Shown in pieces: positions 1 through 8,630 of a stretch of 64,000 nucleotides of DNA. Position 1 is the stretch's first letter. Each line of letters begins with the position of its first letter. A program made the translations under genes and the position numbers. The stretch comes from Rubrivivax sp. (GTDB lineage Bacteria; Pseudomonadota; Gammaproteobacteria; Burkholderiales; Burkholderiaceae_C): positions 124,001 to 188,000 of the forward strand of contig JADCGP010000015.1 of assembly GCA_020248915.1 (NCBI GenBank), read 5' to 3'. Below the pieces are notes generated by a model that saw only the letters and a list, made by a program, of their open reading frames with translations, was not told the origin of the DNA and did not search any database.

Positions 1-150
1 CTGCTGGCGTTGGTGGAGCGCGGCACGAAGCCGACACCCGCTGGCATTGCCGAGCGCTGCCGCTCGCTGCGCGCGGCAGCGCCGGCCGAGTGCCGCTTCG
101 TGGTGGACCATGCGGCCAGGCCGTTGGCGTCGCGGGTGGCGCCGCGGTGA
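1..150 (+). CDS. C-terminal 49 residues of an unidentified protein
   Basis: The first frame is open from the window edge to a TGA at 148-150 and encodes 49 residues (begins LLALVERGTKPTP, ends LASRVAPR) with two cysteines. The codon pattern is normal for this genome, so I take it as the true end of a plus-strand gene that starts outside the window. It converges on tolA with a 48-bp gap. I do not recognise the family. Its position means tolB and pal do not follow tolA here. Confidence 0.5.
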   Translation: MLALVERGTKPTPAGIAERCRSLRAAAPAECRFVVDHAARPLASRVAPR

Positions 151-198
151 TGCCGCGGTGATGCCGCGGGGCCGTGCGGTCGGCGCGCACGCGTCGCG

Positions 199-1032
199 CT
201 ATTCCTTCGGCCGGAAGGCGACGATGAGCGTCGACGGCACGCGGCCGTCGGTGTCGCGCGGCAAGGTGCCGACGCGGTCGATCGCGCGCAGCACCGCCTC
301 GTCCCAGGGCGGATGCCCGCTGCTGCGCAGCAGCCGCCTAGCGATAATCGTGCCGCTGGCCGCCGCGCGCACCTCGACCTCGGCGGCCGGGTTGCCGGGG
401 ACGTCGCCGCTGAAGACGGTCTGGCTGCGGATCAGGTCGGCCAGGCGCGCCACGTAGGCGGTCGAAGGCGGCGCGTCGATGGCGCTGCCCGCGGCGGAGG
501 CGGCCACCTGCGGCGCGCCTGCCCCGGCGCCGGCCTGGGCCAGCATCCGGCGCAGCTGCTGCTGGCGCGCCTGCTCGCGCGCGGCCTCGGCCTCGCGCTG
601 GCGTTCGCGCCGCTCGCGGCGTTCGCGCACAGCCTGTTCCCGCGCAGCCTGTTCGCGCGCAGCCCGCGCACGGTCGGCCTGCTCGCGTCGTGCCGCCGCG
701 CGCTCCGCGGCTGCCTTCGCGGTGGTGATGTCCGGCTGCGGCGCCGGGGGTTCGGCTGCGGGCTCCTGCGCCGGTGCCGGGGCGGGCGGCTGGACAGGTG
801 GCGCCATGGCCGCCGCCTCGGCGGCCGGCGCCGGTGCGGGCGCGGCGAGCTCGGGCAGGCTGGCCCACAACTCGGCCGTGACGACCTGCGGCGTGGTGGT
901 GCGCCACTGGGTCGCCCAGGCCAGCGCCGCGATCAGCACCGCGTGGGTCGTCAGCGCGAGCAGCGCGCCCAGCGCGGTGCCGCCGGGCGGCCGCGGCAGC
1001 AGCGCGTCGTGGGGCAGGGCGCCAGTGGTCAT
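199..1032 (-). CDS. tolA: TolA, energy-transducing cell-envelope protein
   Basis: TolA spans the periplasm and links the TolQR proton channel to TolB/Pal, supporting outer-membrane constriction at division. The 277-residue product has an N-terminal transmembrane segment (about 18-42), a Pro/Ala-rich stretch (60-100), a long charged Ala/Arg/Glu/Gln helix (about 105-170, with the repeated pattern REQAAREQA) and a C-terminal TolA/TonB-like domain (about 195-277). The central helix is much shorter than in E. coli TolA (421 residues). I chose the ATG at 1032 because it leaves a short cytoplasmic tail before the membrane segment; an upstream in-frame start would run into tolR. It is the last gene of ybgC-tolQRA. 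Confidence 0.9.
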   Translation of the reverse strand: MTTGALPHDALLPRPPGGTALGALLALTTHAVLIAALAWATQWRTTTPQVVTAELWASLPELAAPAPAPAAEAAAMAPPVQPPAPAPAQEPAAEPPAPQPDITTAKAAAERAAARREQADRARAAREQAAREQAVRERRERRERQREAEAAREQARQQQLRRMLAQAGAGAGAPQVAASAAGSAIDAPPSTAYVARLADLIRSQTVFSGDVPGNPAAEVEVRAAASGTIIARRLLRSSGHPPWDEAVLRAIDRVGTLPRDTDGRVPSTLIVAFRPKE

Positions 1033-1063
1033 CGTCGGCAGGCTCGCAGCCGGCGTGGCCCGG

Positions 1064-1495
1064 TCAGCCGCCGTCCGGGGCCGCCTGCCGGACCGCCAGG
1101 CCGACGCGGCGCACGCCGGCACGCTGCAGCGTGTCCATCACGCGGACGACCGCCTCGTAGCGCACCGTGCGGTCGGCACTGATCACCACCGGCACGTCGT
1201 CGCCGCCGGCCTGGCGCCGGCGCACTTCCGACGCGAGCGCGGCCAACGCCACCGTCGACGGCTCCTGCGCGTCGGCGCGCACGCGCAGCCGCTCGTCGCT
1301 GCCGACGATGACCTCGACCACCCGCACCGGCCGCTGCTGCGACTGTGCCACCGAGGGCAGATCGACGACACCGGTGGTGATCAGCGGCGCGGTCACCATG
1401 AAGATGATCAGCAGCACCAGCATCACGTCGATGAACGGGACCATGTTGATCTCGCTGATCGACCGGCGCCGCGCGCCGCGCGAGGTGGCCGGCAT
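1064..1495 (-). CDS. tolR: TolR, proton-channel subunit of the Tol-Pal system
   Basis: This is a 143-residue ExbD/TolR family protein. A single transmembrane helix (about 18-42, sequence MVPFIDVMLVLLIIFMVTAP) carries the conserved Asp of the proton path. The rest is a periplasmic domain containing PVVISADRTVRYEAVVRVMD, typical of the family. The ATG at 1495 overlaps the tolQ TGA in an ATGA junction, so translation is probably coupled. TolR works with TolQ to harvest the proton-motive force and move TolA. Confidence 0.95.
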   Translation of the reverse strand: MPATSRGARRRSISEINMVPFIDVMLVLLIIFMVTAPLITTGVVDLPSVAQSQQRPVRVVEVIVGSDERLRVRADAQEPSTVALAALASEVRRRQAGGDDVPVVISADRTVRYEAVVRVMDTLQRAGVRRVGLAVRQAAPDGG

Positions 1496-2205
1496 CAGCG
1501 CCCCCCGGCGCCCGGCGCCGCTGCCGGGCCGGCCGCCGCGCCGACGTTGCGCTGCAGGATGTTGGTGAACTCCTCGATGAAGGTCTCGAGCTGGATCGCG
1601 ATGCGGTCGATGTCGCGCGCGAAGCGGTTGTAGGCGACCACCGCCGGGATCGCGGCGAACAGGCCGATCGCGGTGGCGATCAGCGCCTCGGCAATGGCCG
1701 GCGCCACGGTGGCCAGCGTCACCTGCTGCAGCGTGCCGAGGTTGACGAAGGCGTGCATGATCCCCCACACGGTGCCGAACAGCCCGACGTAGGGGCTGAC
1801 CGAGCCGACGCTGGCCAGGAAGCTGAGGCGGCTCTCGACCGCGTCGATCTCGCGCTGCAGGCTGGCGCGCATCGCGCGGCGCGCGCCGTCGAGCTGGGCC
1901 TGGCCGTCCAGGCGCCGCTCGCGCAGCTTCAGGAACTCGCGCATGCCGCTGGCGAAGATGCGCTCCAGCGGCGCCGTGCCGGCGGTCTTGGCGGCGATGG
2001 CCTGGTTCATCTCTGTCAGGCTGCGCCCGCTCCAGAACTCGCGCTCGAACTCGTCGTTGCCCGCGCGCACGCGGCGCAGGCCGAACAGCTTGCCGAAGAT
2101 GACCGTCCAGCTGGCCAGCGAGGTCAGCAGCAGGCCGGCCATCACCAGCTGGACGACGAAGCTGGCCTGCAGGACCAGCGCGGTGATCGACATTTCGTTG
2201 GTCAT
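1495..2205 (-). CDS. tolQ: TolQ, proton-channel subunit of the Tol-Pal system
   Basis: This is a 236-residue MotA/TolQ/ExbB family protein with three predicted membrane helices (near 12-35, 125-155 and 165-190). The family segment SVSPYVGLFGTVWGIMHAF and the following GLFAAIPAVVAYNRFA helix are clear. The start at 2205 overlaps the ybgC stop (ATGA), and its stop overlaps tolR. TolQ forms the stator channel around TolR. Confidence 0.95.
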   Translation of the reverse strand: MTNEMSITALVLQASFVVQLVMAGLLLTSLASWTVIFGKLFGLRRVRAGNDEFEREFWSGRSLTEMNQAIAAKTAGTAPLERIFASGMREFLKLRERRLDGQAQLDGARRAMRASLQREIDAVESRLSFLASVGSVSPYVGLFGTVWGIMHAFVNLGTLQQVTLATVAPAIAEALIATAIGLFAAIPAVVAYNRFARDIDRIAIQLETFIEEFTNILQRNVGAAAGPAAAPGAGGR

Positions 2206-2639
2206 GGCAGTGCGTCGAGGATCCGGTTCGGAATGCGGCGCGGGCGGAAGGTTCCCGCGTCGACGCAGCCGATGCGGATCTCGCCCTCGGCCAGCAGGGT
2301 GGTGTCGCGCAGCGCGCGCTGCGCGATCCGCATCGACGCGCGGCCGGCCTCGCGCAGTTCCACCGTGACGCGCAGCCGGTCGTCCAGGCGCGCCGGGGCG
2401 TGATAGGCGACCTGCGTGGCGGCGACGACGAAGATCGCGCCGGTGGCGTCGCGCAGCGCCTGCTGCTCGACGCCGAGGGCGCGCAGCCACTCGGTGCGGG
2501 CGCGCTCGAAGAACTTCAGGTAGTTGGCATAGAACACCACGCCGCCGGCGTCGGTGTCCTCCCAGTACACGCGCAGCGCGAACTCGAAGGGTGCGGCAGG
2601 GGGCGTGGCGGTTCGTGCGCTCATCGCGCGCGGCATCAT
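2202..2639 (-). CDS. ybgC: YbgC-type acyl-CoA thioesterase
   Basis: This is a 4-hydroxybenzoyl-CoA thioesterase (hotdog fold) protein of up to 145 residues. The family signature YWEDTDAGGVVFYANYLKFFERARTEW is present, including the catalytic Asp. YbgC hydrolyses short-chain acyl-CoA or acyl-ACP thioesters and is the usual first gene of tol-pal operons. The stop overlaps the tolQ start by 4 bp. Starts at 2639, 2636 and 2624 are all possible; 2624 (MSARTATPP) leaves the most typical N-terminus and none has an obvious ribosome-binding site. Confidence 0.9.
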   Translation of the reverse strand: MMPRAMSARTATPPAAPFEFALRVYWEDTDAGGVVFYANYLKFFERARTEWLRALGVEQQALRDATGAIFVVAATQVAYHAPARLDDRLRVTVELREAGRASMRIAQRALRDTTLLAEGEIRIGCVDAGTFRPRRIPNRILDALP

Positions 2640-2682
2640 AGCCGCGTGCCGCGTCAGGCCGCGTCCGGCTTGTCGAGCCGTC

Positions 2683-3147
2683 TCACTGCCCGGCGATGCG
2701 CCGGTACACCGGCCCCCAGATCGGATGCCCGGCCTCGGGGCGGCTCAGCTGGAAGGCGGGGTCGGCGGCCCGCGCCGCGCGGAAGTGGAACTCGCATTCC
2801 GCCGTGCGTTCGCTGGTGCAGGTGATGAAGGCGATCAGCTTGTGCGCCACGGCGCGGTCGCGCGCGCTGCGCAGGGCGTTGTCCAGCGCGCGCCGCAGGT
2901 GGCTCTCGGCGGCCAGGTACTGGCCGTCCTCGTAGGAACGCATCCCTTCGTACAGCGCGCGCTCGGCCGGGCGGTCCATCAGGTCCGCCAGGCCGACCGG
3001 CGGGGGTGGTGGCGGCGGGGGCGGCGGCGTGGCGCAGCCGGCCAGCACCGCGAGCGCGAGCGCGGCGCTGGCGGCGCCGAAGGCGCTCCGGCGGCCGGTC
3101 CGCGCGGGCCGGACGGGAGGGGGGAGTGGACGGAGCGCGGTACTCAC
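2683..3147 (-). CDS. Small outer-membrane lipoprotein with polyproline linker, coupled to a kinase gene
   Basis: The 154-residue product starts at a GTG (3147) that overlaps the kinase stop in a GTGA junction. It has a signal peptide ending in the lipobox LAGC (Cys about 41), then ten consecutive prolines, then a helical region (about 60-154) that resembles a TPR pair (YEDGQYLAAESHLRRALDNA) and ends HPIWGPVYRRIAGQ. The polyproline run would be expected to need elongation factor P. Function is not known; coupling to the Ser/Thr kinase gene suggests the two products act in the same pathway. Confidence 0.7.
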   Translation of the reverse strand: MSTALRPLPPPVRPARTGRRSAFGAASAALALAVLAGCATPPPPPPPPPPVGLADLMDRPAERALYEGMRSYEDGQYLAAESHLRRALDNALRSARDRAVAHKLIAFITCTSERTAECEFHFRAARAADPAFQLSRPEAGHPIWGPVYRRIAGQ

Positions 3148-5015
3148 GGCGAGAAGCGGTGGCGGATGACGATGGGCCGGTCGGCGTGCACCTGGACCGT
3201 CGTCACGTAGGGCGGGAAGTCGGCGTTGCGCACGGTGATCTGGTGCGTTCCCTCGGACAGGGTGAGCTGGGTCAGCGGCGGGGTCGTGCCTGCCGGCGTG
3301 CCGCCGACCTCGACCTGTCCCCAGGGGCTGATGGCCAGCTGCACGGTGCCCCGGGCATCGGCCTTGCGGGCCGTGCTCTCGACCGCGGCCGGGCGTGGGC
3401 GGGCCGCCGGGGGTGCCGCGGGCGGCGGGCGCGCGGCTGCTGCGCGTCCCGCCGGCGGCGTCGCGGCCGCCGCCGCGGTGGCCGCGGGCGGCTGCGCCAG
3501 CGGCGCAGCCGCCCGATCGGCGTCCGGCTCTGCGGCGGGCGCATCCGCACCCGCCGGCGCGGGCGCGTCCCCGGCCATCACCAGCGGCGCCTGTCTCGCC
3601 GCGGTTGCGCCGTCCGGCGCCGGCGCCGCGCGGGTGCCGGCGCCGGCGGTCCCGGCCGATCCGTCCAACCCGCCGGCCGGCGGGTTGGATGCCTCTGGCG
3701 CCATGCGGCCGCCAGACCACACCATCAGGACCACCACCGCGGCCGCCGCCGCGGAACCGGCGAGCCAGGCCGCGCGCGGCGGCCGCTGCAGCCGCCGCCG
3801 CGCAGGGGCGGCAGCAAGCTCGCCCGCGGAAGCAGCCGGGATGTCCTCGGGCGACGCGGGCAGCGCGGGCAGCACCTTGCCGTGGGCCTCGATCCAGCGC
3901 TTGAGGTCCGTCGCCAGCGCCGAGGCGCAAGCGTGGCGCTCGGCGGGATCGCGCGCCATCGCCTTGGCCGCGATCAGCGCCAGCGAGGGCGAGACCCCGC
4001 TGCGCAGCGCGTTCGCTGGCGCGGGGTGGTTGGTCAGCACGGCAGTGGAGATCTGCTCGACCGAGTCGCCGGCGAAGGCCTTGCGCCCGGCGAGCAGCTC
4101 GTAGAAGACGACGCCCAGCGCGTAGACGTCGGTGCGCGGGTCGACCGCCTCGCCGCGCAGTTGCTCGGGTGCCATGTAGTGCGGCGATCCGGCCAGCCAT
4201 CCCTGCTGCCCGGAGGCATCGCCGCTGCGGGCGACCCGGGCGATGCCGAAGTCCAGCACCTTGGGCTTGTCCCGTTCGCCGAGGAAGATGTTGGCCGGCT
4301 TGATGTCGCAATGCACGACGCCGCGCGCGTGCGCGTAGGCCAGCGCCTCGGCGATACGCCGCACGAGCTGGGCAGCCTGGGCGTTGCCGGGGCGCCAGCC
4401 CTCGGCAAGGCGCTGGCGCAGGTCGCTGCCGTGCAGCCGCTCCATCGCGATGTAGACCCCCTGCGGCGAGGAGCCGGCGTCGTGCACCGTGACGATGTTC
4501 GGGTGCGACAGCGAGGCGATCGCGCGCGCCTCGTGCAGGAACATGCGGTCGAACGTCTCGCGCCCGGGCCCGTCGGTCGGCACGTGGAGGGTCTTGATTG
4601 CCACCGTGCGCGACAGCAGCGGATCCCAGGCCTCGTGGACCTGGCCGAGTCCGCCGACGCCCAGCTGGCGCTTCAGCTCGTAGCGGCCGATGGTGTCCAG
4701 CGTCGGCGCGGAGGAGACTCTGTCGTCGTCCCCGCCGCCGCCGCCGCCGCCGCCGCTGCCGGTGCCGGCCGGGACGTCGCCCGCCTTGTCACCCGCCTTG
4801 TCGGTTGGCGCATTGGCCGCAAGGTCGGTGGGGATGTCGGCCAGGATGTCGACCGATACGCCGCCGGGCCCCCGATCGGCACCCCCGCGGGCGACCGCGG
4901 CGTCGGCCGGCGGTGGATCGGGGCGGCCCGGCTCCAGCGGCAGCGCCACCGTGGCCGCGAACTCCGAGTCGGCGGCGACGTGTCCCAGGTGCTGCGCGAA
5001 GAGATTCTTCCCCAC
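3144..5015 (-). CDS. Membrane-anchored Ser/Thr protein kinase with C-terminal PEGA-like domain
   Basis: This is a 623-residue Hanks-type kinase. An acidic, glycine-rich N-terminal region with an eight-glycine run precedes the kinase domain. The domain shows a glycine loop (GVGGLGQV), the catalytic Lys in VAIKTL, HCDIKPANIFL as the catalytic loop, DFGIARV as the metal site, and the APE segment (MAPEQLRG). A transmembrane helix (WLAGSAAAAAVVVLMVW) follows, then a long Pro/Ala/Asp linker and a C-terminal PEGA-like beta domain (QVEVGGTPAGTTPPLTQ). The catalytic loop has HCD in place of HRD. The GTG start at 5015 is a choice: no ATG lies near, and the frame stays open upstream. It is translationally coupled to the lipoprotein. 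Confidence 0.88.
   Translation of the reverse strand: MGKNLFAQHLGHVAADSEFAATVALPLEPGRPDPPPADAAVARGGADRGPGGVSVDILADIPTDLAANAPTDKAGDKAGDVPAGTGSGGGGGGGGDDDRVSSAPTLDTIGRYELKRQLGVGGLGQVHEAWDPLLSRTVAIKTLHVPTDGPGRETFDRMFLHEARAIASLSHPNIVTVHDAGSSPQGVYIAMERLHGSDLRQRLAEGWRPGNAQAAQLVRRIAEALAYAHARGVVHCDIKPANIFLGERDKPKVLDFGIARVARSGDASGQQGWLAGSPHYMAPEQLRGEAVDPRTDVYALGVVFYELLAGRKAFAGDSVEQISTAVLTNHPAPANALRSGVSPSLALIAAKAMARDPAERHACASALATDLKRWIEAHGKVLPALPASPEDIPAASAGELAAAPARRRLQRPPRAAWLAGSAAAAAVVVLMVWSGGRMAPEASNPPAGGLDGSAGTAGAGTRAAPAPDGATAARQAPLVMAGDAPAPAGADAPAAEPDADRAAAPLAQPPAATAAAAATPPAGRAAAARPPPAAPPAARPRPAAVESTARKADARGTVQLAISPWGQVEVGGTPAGTTPPLTQLTLSEGTHQITVRNADFPPYVTTVQVHADRPIVIRHRFSP
4732..4755. repeat. (CCG)8 triplet repeat inside the kinase gene
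   Basis: Eight consecutive CCG units encode the eight-glycine run of the kinase N-terminal linker on the minus strand. Length changes would stay in frame, so this would alter linker length rather than switch the gene off. Confidence 0.85.
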
Positions 5016-5151
5016 GGGCCTCAGCTTATGCCAAGCGGCCGGCCGCGGGGCGTGCGAATAGCGCGGTGGATCGGGTCCTCCACTGCCGCTGGCGGCGGGA
5101 CAGGCCGGGACTCCTGCGGCCGCCGGCGCAGGATCTCCCGGTGGGGTGCGC

Positions 5152-5173
5152 CGGGCCGGGCCGGCCCGGCCCG
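5152..5173. terminator. 22-bp perfect GC palindrome downstream of the aminotransferase gene
   Basis: Positions 5152-5173 form a perfect palindrome whose core is GGGCCGGGCCGGCCCGGCCC. It lies 55 bp past the stop of the minus-strand aminotransferase gene and upstream of the kinase start. A second smaller dyad (GTCGGGGTTCCGAC) follows at about 5176-5189. There is no T tract, so a classical intrinsic terminator is not shown; a transcription-stopping or insulating hairpin is an inference. Confidence 0.4.
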
Positions 5174-5227
5174 CGGTCGGGGTTCCGACCCCCGGGTCCG
5201 ACCCGTGAGCCAGAGGTCGGCCGGAGG

Positions 5228-6418
5228 TCAGCCGGCCAGCGTCCGCCGCAGCCGCTCCACCGTCTCCTCCAGCTCGGACATCGCGCTGGCGAAGCTCAGC
5301 CGCAGGTAGCGCTCGGCCGCGGCAGGGCCGAAGTCGCGTCCGGGTGTCAGCGCCACGTGGGCGCGCCGCATCAGGTCGAAGACCAGGTCCCAGCTCGACG
5401 CCGCGTGCGCCGAGCAGTCGGCCCAGGCGTAGAAGGCGCCGTCGGGCGGCACCGGCACCGGCAGGCCGACCGAGCCCAGCGCGGGCACGATGAAGTCGCG
5501 CCGGCGCCGGAACTCCTCGCGGCGGCGCTCGTACTCGGCGATCGAATCGGGCTCGAAGCAGGCCAGCGCCGCGCGCTGTGCGATGACGCTCGGGCAGATG
5601 TACAGGTTCTGCGCCAGCCGTTCCACCGCGCCGACCAGGGCCGGCGGCAGCACCAGCCAGCCCAGCCGCCACCCGGTCATCGAGAAGTACTTCGAGAAGC
5701 TGTTGATCGAGACGATGTCGTCCCCCTGCGCCAGCGCGCTGCCCGCGAACCGCTCGTCGTAGCCGAGCCCGAGGTAGATCTCGTCGACCAGCGTCACGCC
5801 GCCGCGCTCGCGTACGGCCGAAGCGATCTCCCCGAGGACCTGGGGCGCGATCGAGGTGCCGGTCGGGTTGCCGGGGCTGGCCAGCAGCACGCCGCGCGTG
5901 GCCGGCGTCCAGGCCGCAAGCACCGAGGCGGCGTCGGGCTGGAAGCGGGCCTGCGGCCCCGCCGGCAGCAGCCGCGCCCGCGCGCCGGCGGCCGCGACGA
6001 AGTGCCGGTTGCACGGGTAGCTCGGGTCCGGCATCAGGACTTCGTCGCCGTCCTCGAACAGCGCCAGGCACGCGAGCGCCAGCGCCCCCGACGCGCCGGC
6101 GGTGACGACCACGCGCCCCGGGTCCACTACGAGTCCGAAGCGGCTGGCGTACCAGCCCGCGATGGCCTCGCGCAGCTCGGGCAGGCCGGTGGCCGGCGTG
6201 TACTGGGTGCGGCCGTCGCGCAGGCAGCGCTCGGCCGCCCTGAGCACCGGCGGCGGCGCGGTGAAGTCGGGCTCGCCGATGTGCAGCAGCAGCATCCGCT
6301 CGCCGCCGCATGCCGGGTCGCACTCGGGCAGCGCGGCGATGCGCGCGGCCTCCTTGGCGCACTCCATCACGTAGAACGGCTCGATCTGCCCGAGCCGCGA
6401 GGCGGTGCGCAGCGTCAT
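5228..6418 (-). CDS. Class I/II PLP-dependent aminotransferase
   Basis: This is a 396-residue fold-type I aminotransferase. It shows the glycine-rich substrate segment ([15 protein letters not shown]), the PLP-contacting NPTGTS motif, VDEIYLGL with the cofactor Asp, and the Schiff-base lysine in [18 protein letters not shown]. It probably transaminates an amino acid of the aspartate or aromatic type; the substrate cannot be read from sequence. The ATG at 6418 overlaps the nusB stop (ATGA), so it is the last gene of a ribB-ribH-nusB-aminotransferase series. Confidence 0.88.
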   Translation of the reverse strand: MTLRTASRLGQIEPFYVMECAKEAARIAALPECDPACGGERMLLLHIGEPDFTAPPPVLRAAERCLRDGRTQYTPATGLPELREAIAGWYASRFGLVVDPGRVVVTAGASGALALACLALFEDGDEVLMPDPSYPCNRHFVAAAGARARLLPAGPQARFQPDAASVLAAWTPATRGVLLASPGNPTGTSIAPQVLGEIASAVRERGGVTLVDEIYLGLGYDERFAGSALAQGDDIVSINSFSKYFSMTGWRLGWLVLPPALVGAVERLAQNLYICPSVIAQRAALACFEPDSIAEYERRREEFRRRRDFIVPALGSVGLPVPVPPDGAFYAWADCSAHAASSWDLVFDLMRRAHVALTPGRDFGPAAAERYLRLSFASAMSELEETVERLRRTLAG

Positions 6419-6948
6419 CGGGGCGGCTGCCGGCGCGCCGGTGCCGCGGCCACCTCGGCCGGGCGCAGCGCGGCCGCGGCCTTGTCCAGCACGCCGTTGA
6501 CGAACTTGTGGCCGTCGGTGCCGCCGAAGGTCTTGGCCAGCTCGACGGCCTCGTTGATGACGACCCGGTAGGGCACGTCGACGCAGTGCGTCAGCTCGTA
6601 GGCGCCGATCAGCAGCAGCCCGTGCTCGATGGGCGACAGCTGCGCCGCGGCGCGGTCGAGGTGGCGCGCCAGCTGCGCATCCAGCGCCTCCTGCCCCGCG
6701 ATCGTGCCGTGCAGCAGTGCATCCAGGTGCTCGCGGTCGGCCTTGGCGAAGCCGTCCTGGTCGCGCAGCACGGCCTCGATCCGCGCCGGCTCGGTTCGGG
6801 CCAGCAGCCACTGGTACAGCCCCTGCAGGGCCAGCTCGCGGGCACGGCGCCGCGGCGACCGCACCGCCGGGCGCGGCCGCGACGGCGCGCGGGTGGGGGC
6901 GGGAGCGCTGGCGTCGGCGTCGGCGCGTTCGGGGGCGGCGTCGGTCAA
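6415..6948 (-). CDS. nusB: NusB, transcription antitermination factor
   Basis: This is a 177-residue NusB. The all-helical core starts near residue 33 ([18 protein letters not shown]) and ends with the family segment [30 protein letters not shown]. NusB binds boxA RNA with NusE (S10) in rRNA antitermination. The first 32 residues are a low-complexity Ala/Pro/Arg extension, common in high-GC relatives. It overlaps ribH by 4 bp; ribH-nusB is a widely conserved pair. Confidence 0.95.
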   Translation of the reverse strand: MTDAAPERADADASAPAPTRAPSRPRPAVRSPRRRARELALQGLYQWLLARTEPARIEAVLRDQDGFAKADREHLDALLHGTIAGQEALDAQLARHLDRAAAQLSPIEHGLLLIGAYELTHCVDVPYRVVINEAVELAKTFGGTDGHKFVNGVLDKAAAALRPAEVAAAPARRQPPR

Positions 6949-7409
6949 GACAGGTCTTCGAGCAGGTTGGCCATCTCGACGGCCACGCGGGCGGCGTCGC
7001 GTCCCTTCTCCTCGGCGCGCGCCCAGGCCTGGGCCTCGGTGTCGCAGGTGAGGATCGCGTTGGCCACGGGCACGCCGCGGTCGAGCGCGACGCGGGTGAC
7101 CCCGGCCCCGCTCTCGTTGGCCACCAGCTCGAAGTGGTAGGTCTCGCCGCGGATCACGCAGCCGATGGCCACCAGCGCGTCGTGGTCGCCCGACTCGGCC
7201 AGCGTCTTCAGCACCACCGGGATCTCCAGCGCGCCCGGCACGGTGACGTGGCGGATGTCGTCGCTCTCCACGTCCAGTCGCAGCAGCTCGCCGATGCAGG
7301 CCTGCGCGATGGCCTGCGTCACGGCGTCGTTGAAGCGCGCGCGCACGATGGCGACGCGCAGCCCCGCGCCCTCGAGCTCCGCACTGCTGCCCTTGTCGGC
7401 CTGCTGCAT
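6945..7409 (-). CDS. ribH: 6,7-dimethyl-8-ribityllumazine synthase
   Basis: The 154-residue RibH condenses the RibB product (3,4-dihydroxy-2-butanone 4-phosphate) with the ribityl pyrimidine to give lumazine, the penultimate step to riboflavin. Family motifs seen are [32 protein letters not shown] (with the general-base His) and [17 protein letters not shown]. It lies 10 bp downstream of ribB and overlaps nusB, forming one transcription unit. Confidence 0.95.
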   Translation of the reverse strand: MQQADKGSSAELEGAGLRVAIVRARFNDAVTQAIAQACIGELLRLDVESDDIRHVTVPGALEIPVVLKTLAESGDHDALVAIGCVIRGETYHFELVANESGAGVTRVALDRGVPVANAILTCDTEAQAWARAEEKGRDAARVAVEMANLLEDLS

Positions 7410-7419
7410 CGGTTGTCCT

Positions 7420-8532
7420 TCAGTCGGCGGCCGTGAAGCCGGTGATCTCGAGGCCGTAGCCGGCCATGCTCGGCATGCGGCGCGGGCTGCCGAGCAGCTG
7501 CATCCGGCGCACGCCGAGCTGCCGCAGGATCTGTGCGCCGACGCCGTACAGGCGCAGGTCCATCGGCGAGCGCGGCTGCGCCGGCTGCACGGCGGCCGCG
7601 GGCAGCAGCTGGCCCCACAGCGCCTGCGCGTCGGGGCCGCAGTTCAGCAGTACGGCGACACCGCCGGGGTGCTGCTGCAGCCGCTGCAGCGCCCGCGGCA
7701 GCGGCCAGCTGTGCGTACGGCCTCCGGCGTCGAGCAGGTCGAGCGCGGTGAAGGGCTCGTGCACACGCACGTGGACGACGTCGGCCGCCTCCCAGCGGCC
7801 GTGCACCAGGGCCAGGTGCATGCCGCCGCCCTGGTCGCGGAAGACATGGGCCTCGAAGGCGCCGAACGGCGTGTCGATGGGGCGGCGGCCGTGGCGCTCG
7901 ATCAGCGTCTCGTGGCGCACGCGGTGGCCGATCAGGTCGGCGATGGTCCCGATCTTGAGCCCGTGGCCCTTCGCGAAGCGCTGCAGGTCGGGCAGGCGGG
8001 CCATCGTGCCGTCCTCGTTCATCACCTCGCAGATGACGGCGGCCGGCTCCAGGCCGGCCAGGCGTGCCAGGTCGCATCCGGCCTCGGTATGGCCGGCGCG
8101 CATCAGCACGCCGCCGTCCTGCGCCATCAGCGGGAACACGTGGCCGGGCTGCACGAGGTCGGACGGCCGCGCATCGCGGGCCACCGCGGCGGCGACGGTG
8201 CGCGCCCGGTCGGCCGCCGAGATGCCGGTCGTCACGCCGCTGGCGGCTTCGATCGAGACCGTGAACGCGGTCCCGTGCCGGGTGCCGTTGCGGGTGGCCA
8301 TCAGCGGCAGCTGCAGCTGCTCGCAGCGCTGGCGCGTCAGTGTCAGGCAGATCAGGCCGCGCGCGTGGCGCGCCATGAAGTTGATCGCCTCCGGCGTGAC
8401 GTGCTCGGCCGCGAGGACCAGGTCGCCCTCGTTCTCGCGATCCTCCTCGTCGACCAGGATGACCATCCGGCCGGCGGCCAGCTCGGCCACCAGCTCGGGC
8501 ACGGGCGCAATGGGGGCGACGACGGTCGACAT
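7420..8532 (-). CDS. ribB: RibB with degenerate GTP-cyclohydrolase-II-like half (RibBX type)
   Basis: This is a 370-residue two-domain protein. Residues about 1-210 are a complete 3,4-dihydroxy-2-butanone 4-phosphate synthase with the acidic loop [11 protein letters not shown] and [14 protein letters not shown]. The second half (about 215-370) follows the RibA fold, including the late segment [22 protein letters not shown]. However, the zinc-binding cysteines and the RVHSECLTGD-type segment of true GTP cyclohydrolase II are replaced by [14 protein letters not shown]. Only RibB activity should remain; a separate ribA is expected elsewhere. Hybrids of this type are known in proteobacteria as RibBX. 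Confidence 0.9.
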   Translation of the reverse strand: MSTVVAPIAPVPELVAELAAGRMVILVDEEDRENEGDLVLAAEHVTPEAINFMARHARGLICLTLTRQRCEQLQLPLMATRNGTRHGTAFTVSIEAASGVTTGISAADRARTVAAAVARDARPSDLVQPGHVFPLMAQDGGVLMRAGHTEAGCDLARLAGLEPAAVICEVMNEDGTMARLPDLQRFAKGHGLKIGTIADLIGHRVRHETLIERHGRRPIDTPFGAFEAHVFRDQGGGMHLALVHGRWEAADVVHVRVHEPFTALDLLDAGGRTHSWPLPRALQRLQQHPGGVAVLLNCGPDAQALWGQLLPAAAVQPAQPRSPMDLRLYGVGAQILRQLGVRRMQLLGSPRRMPSMAGYGLEITGFTAAD

Positions 8533-8630
8533 GGGGGCGGATTGTAGGTGGGCACCCCCGGCGGACGTGTCGCGCCGGCGGCACCGGCAGGCTGCAGACG
8601 GGGGGTGGTCGGAGCCGGTCCGGCCGGTGC

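Noticed and set aside
5176-5189. Possible tRNA T-arm (GGTTCCGACC-like)
   Set aside because: No cloverleaf can be built around it; it is a GC-rich hairpin.
8533-8630. FMN riboswitch between ribD and ribB
   Set aside because: Only 98 bp lie between the genes and the conserved FMN element sequences are absent.
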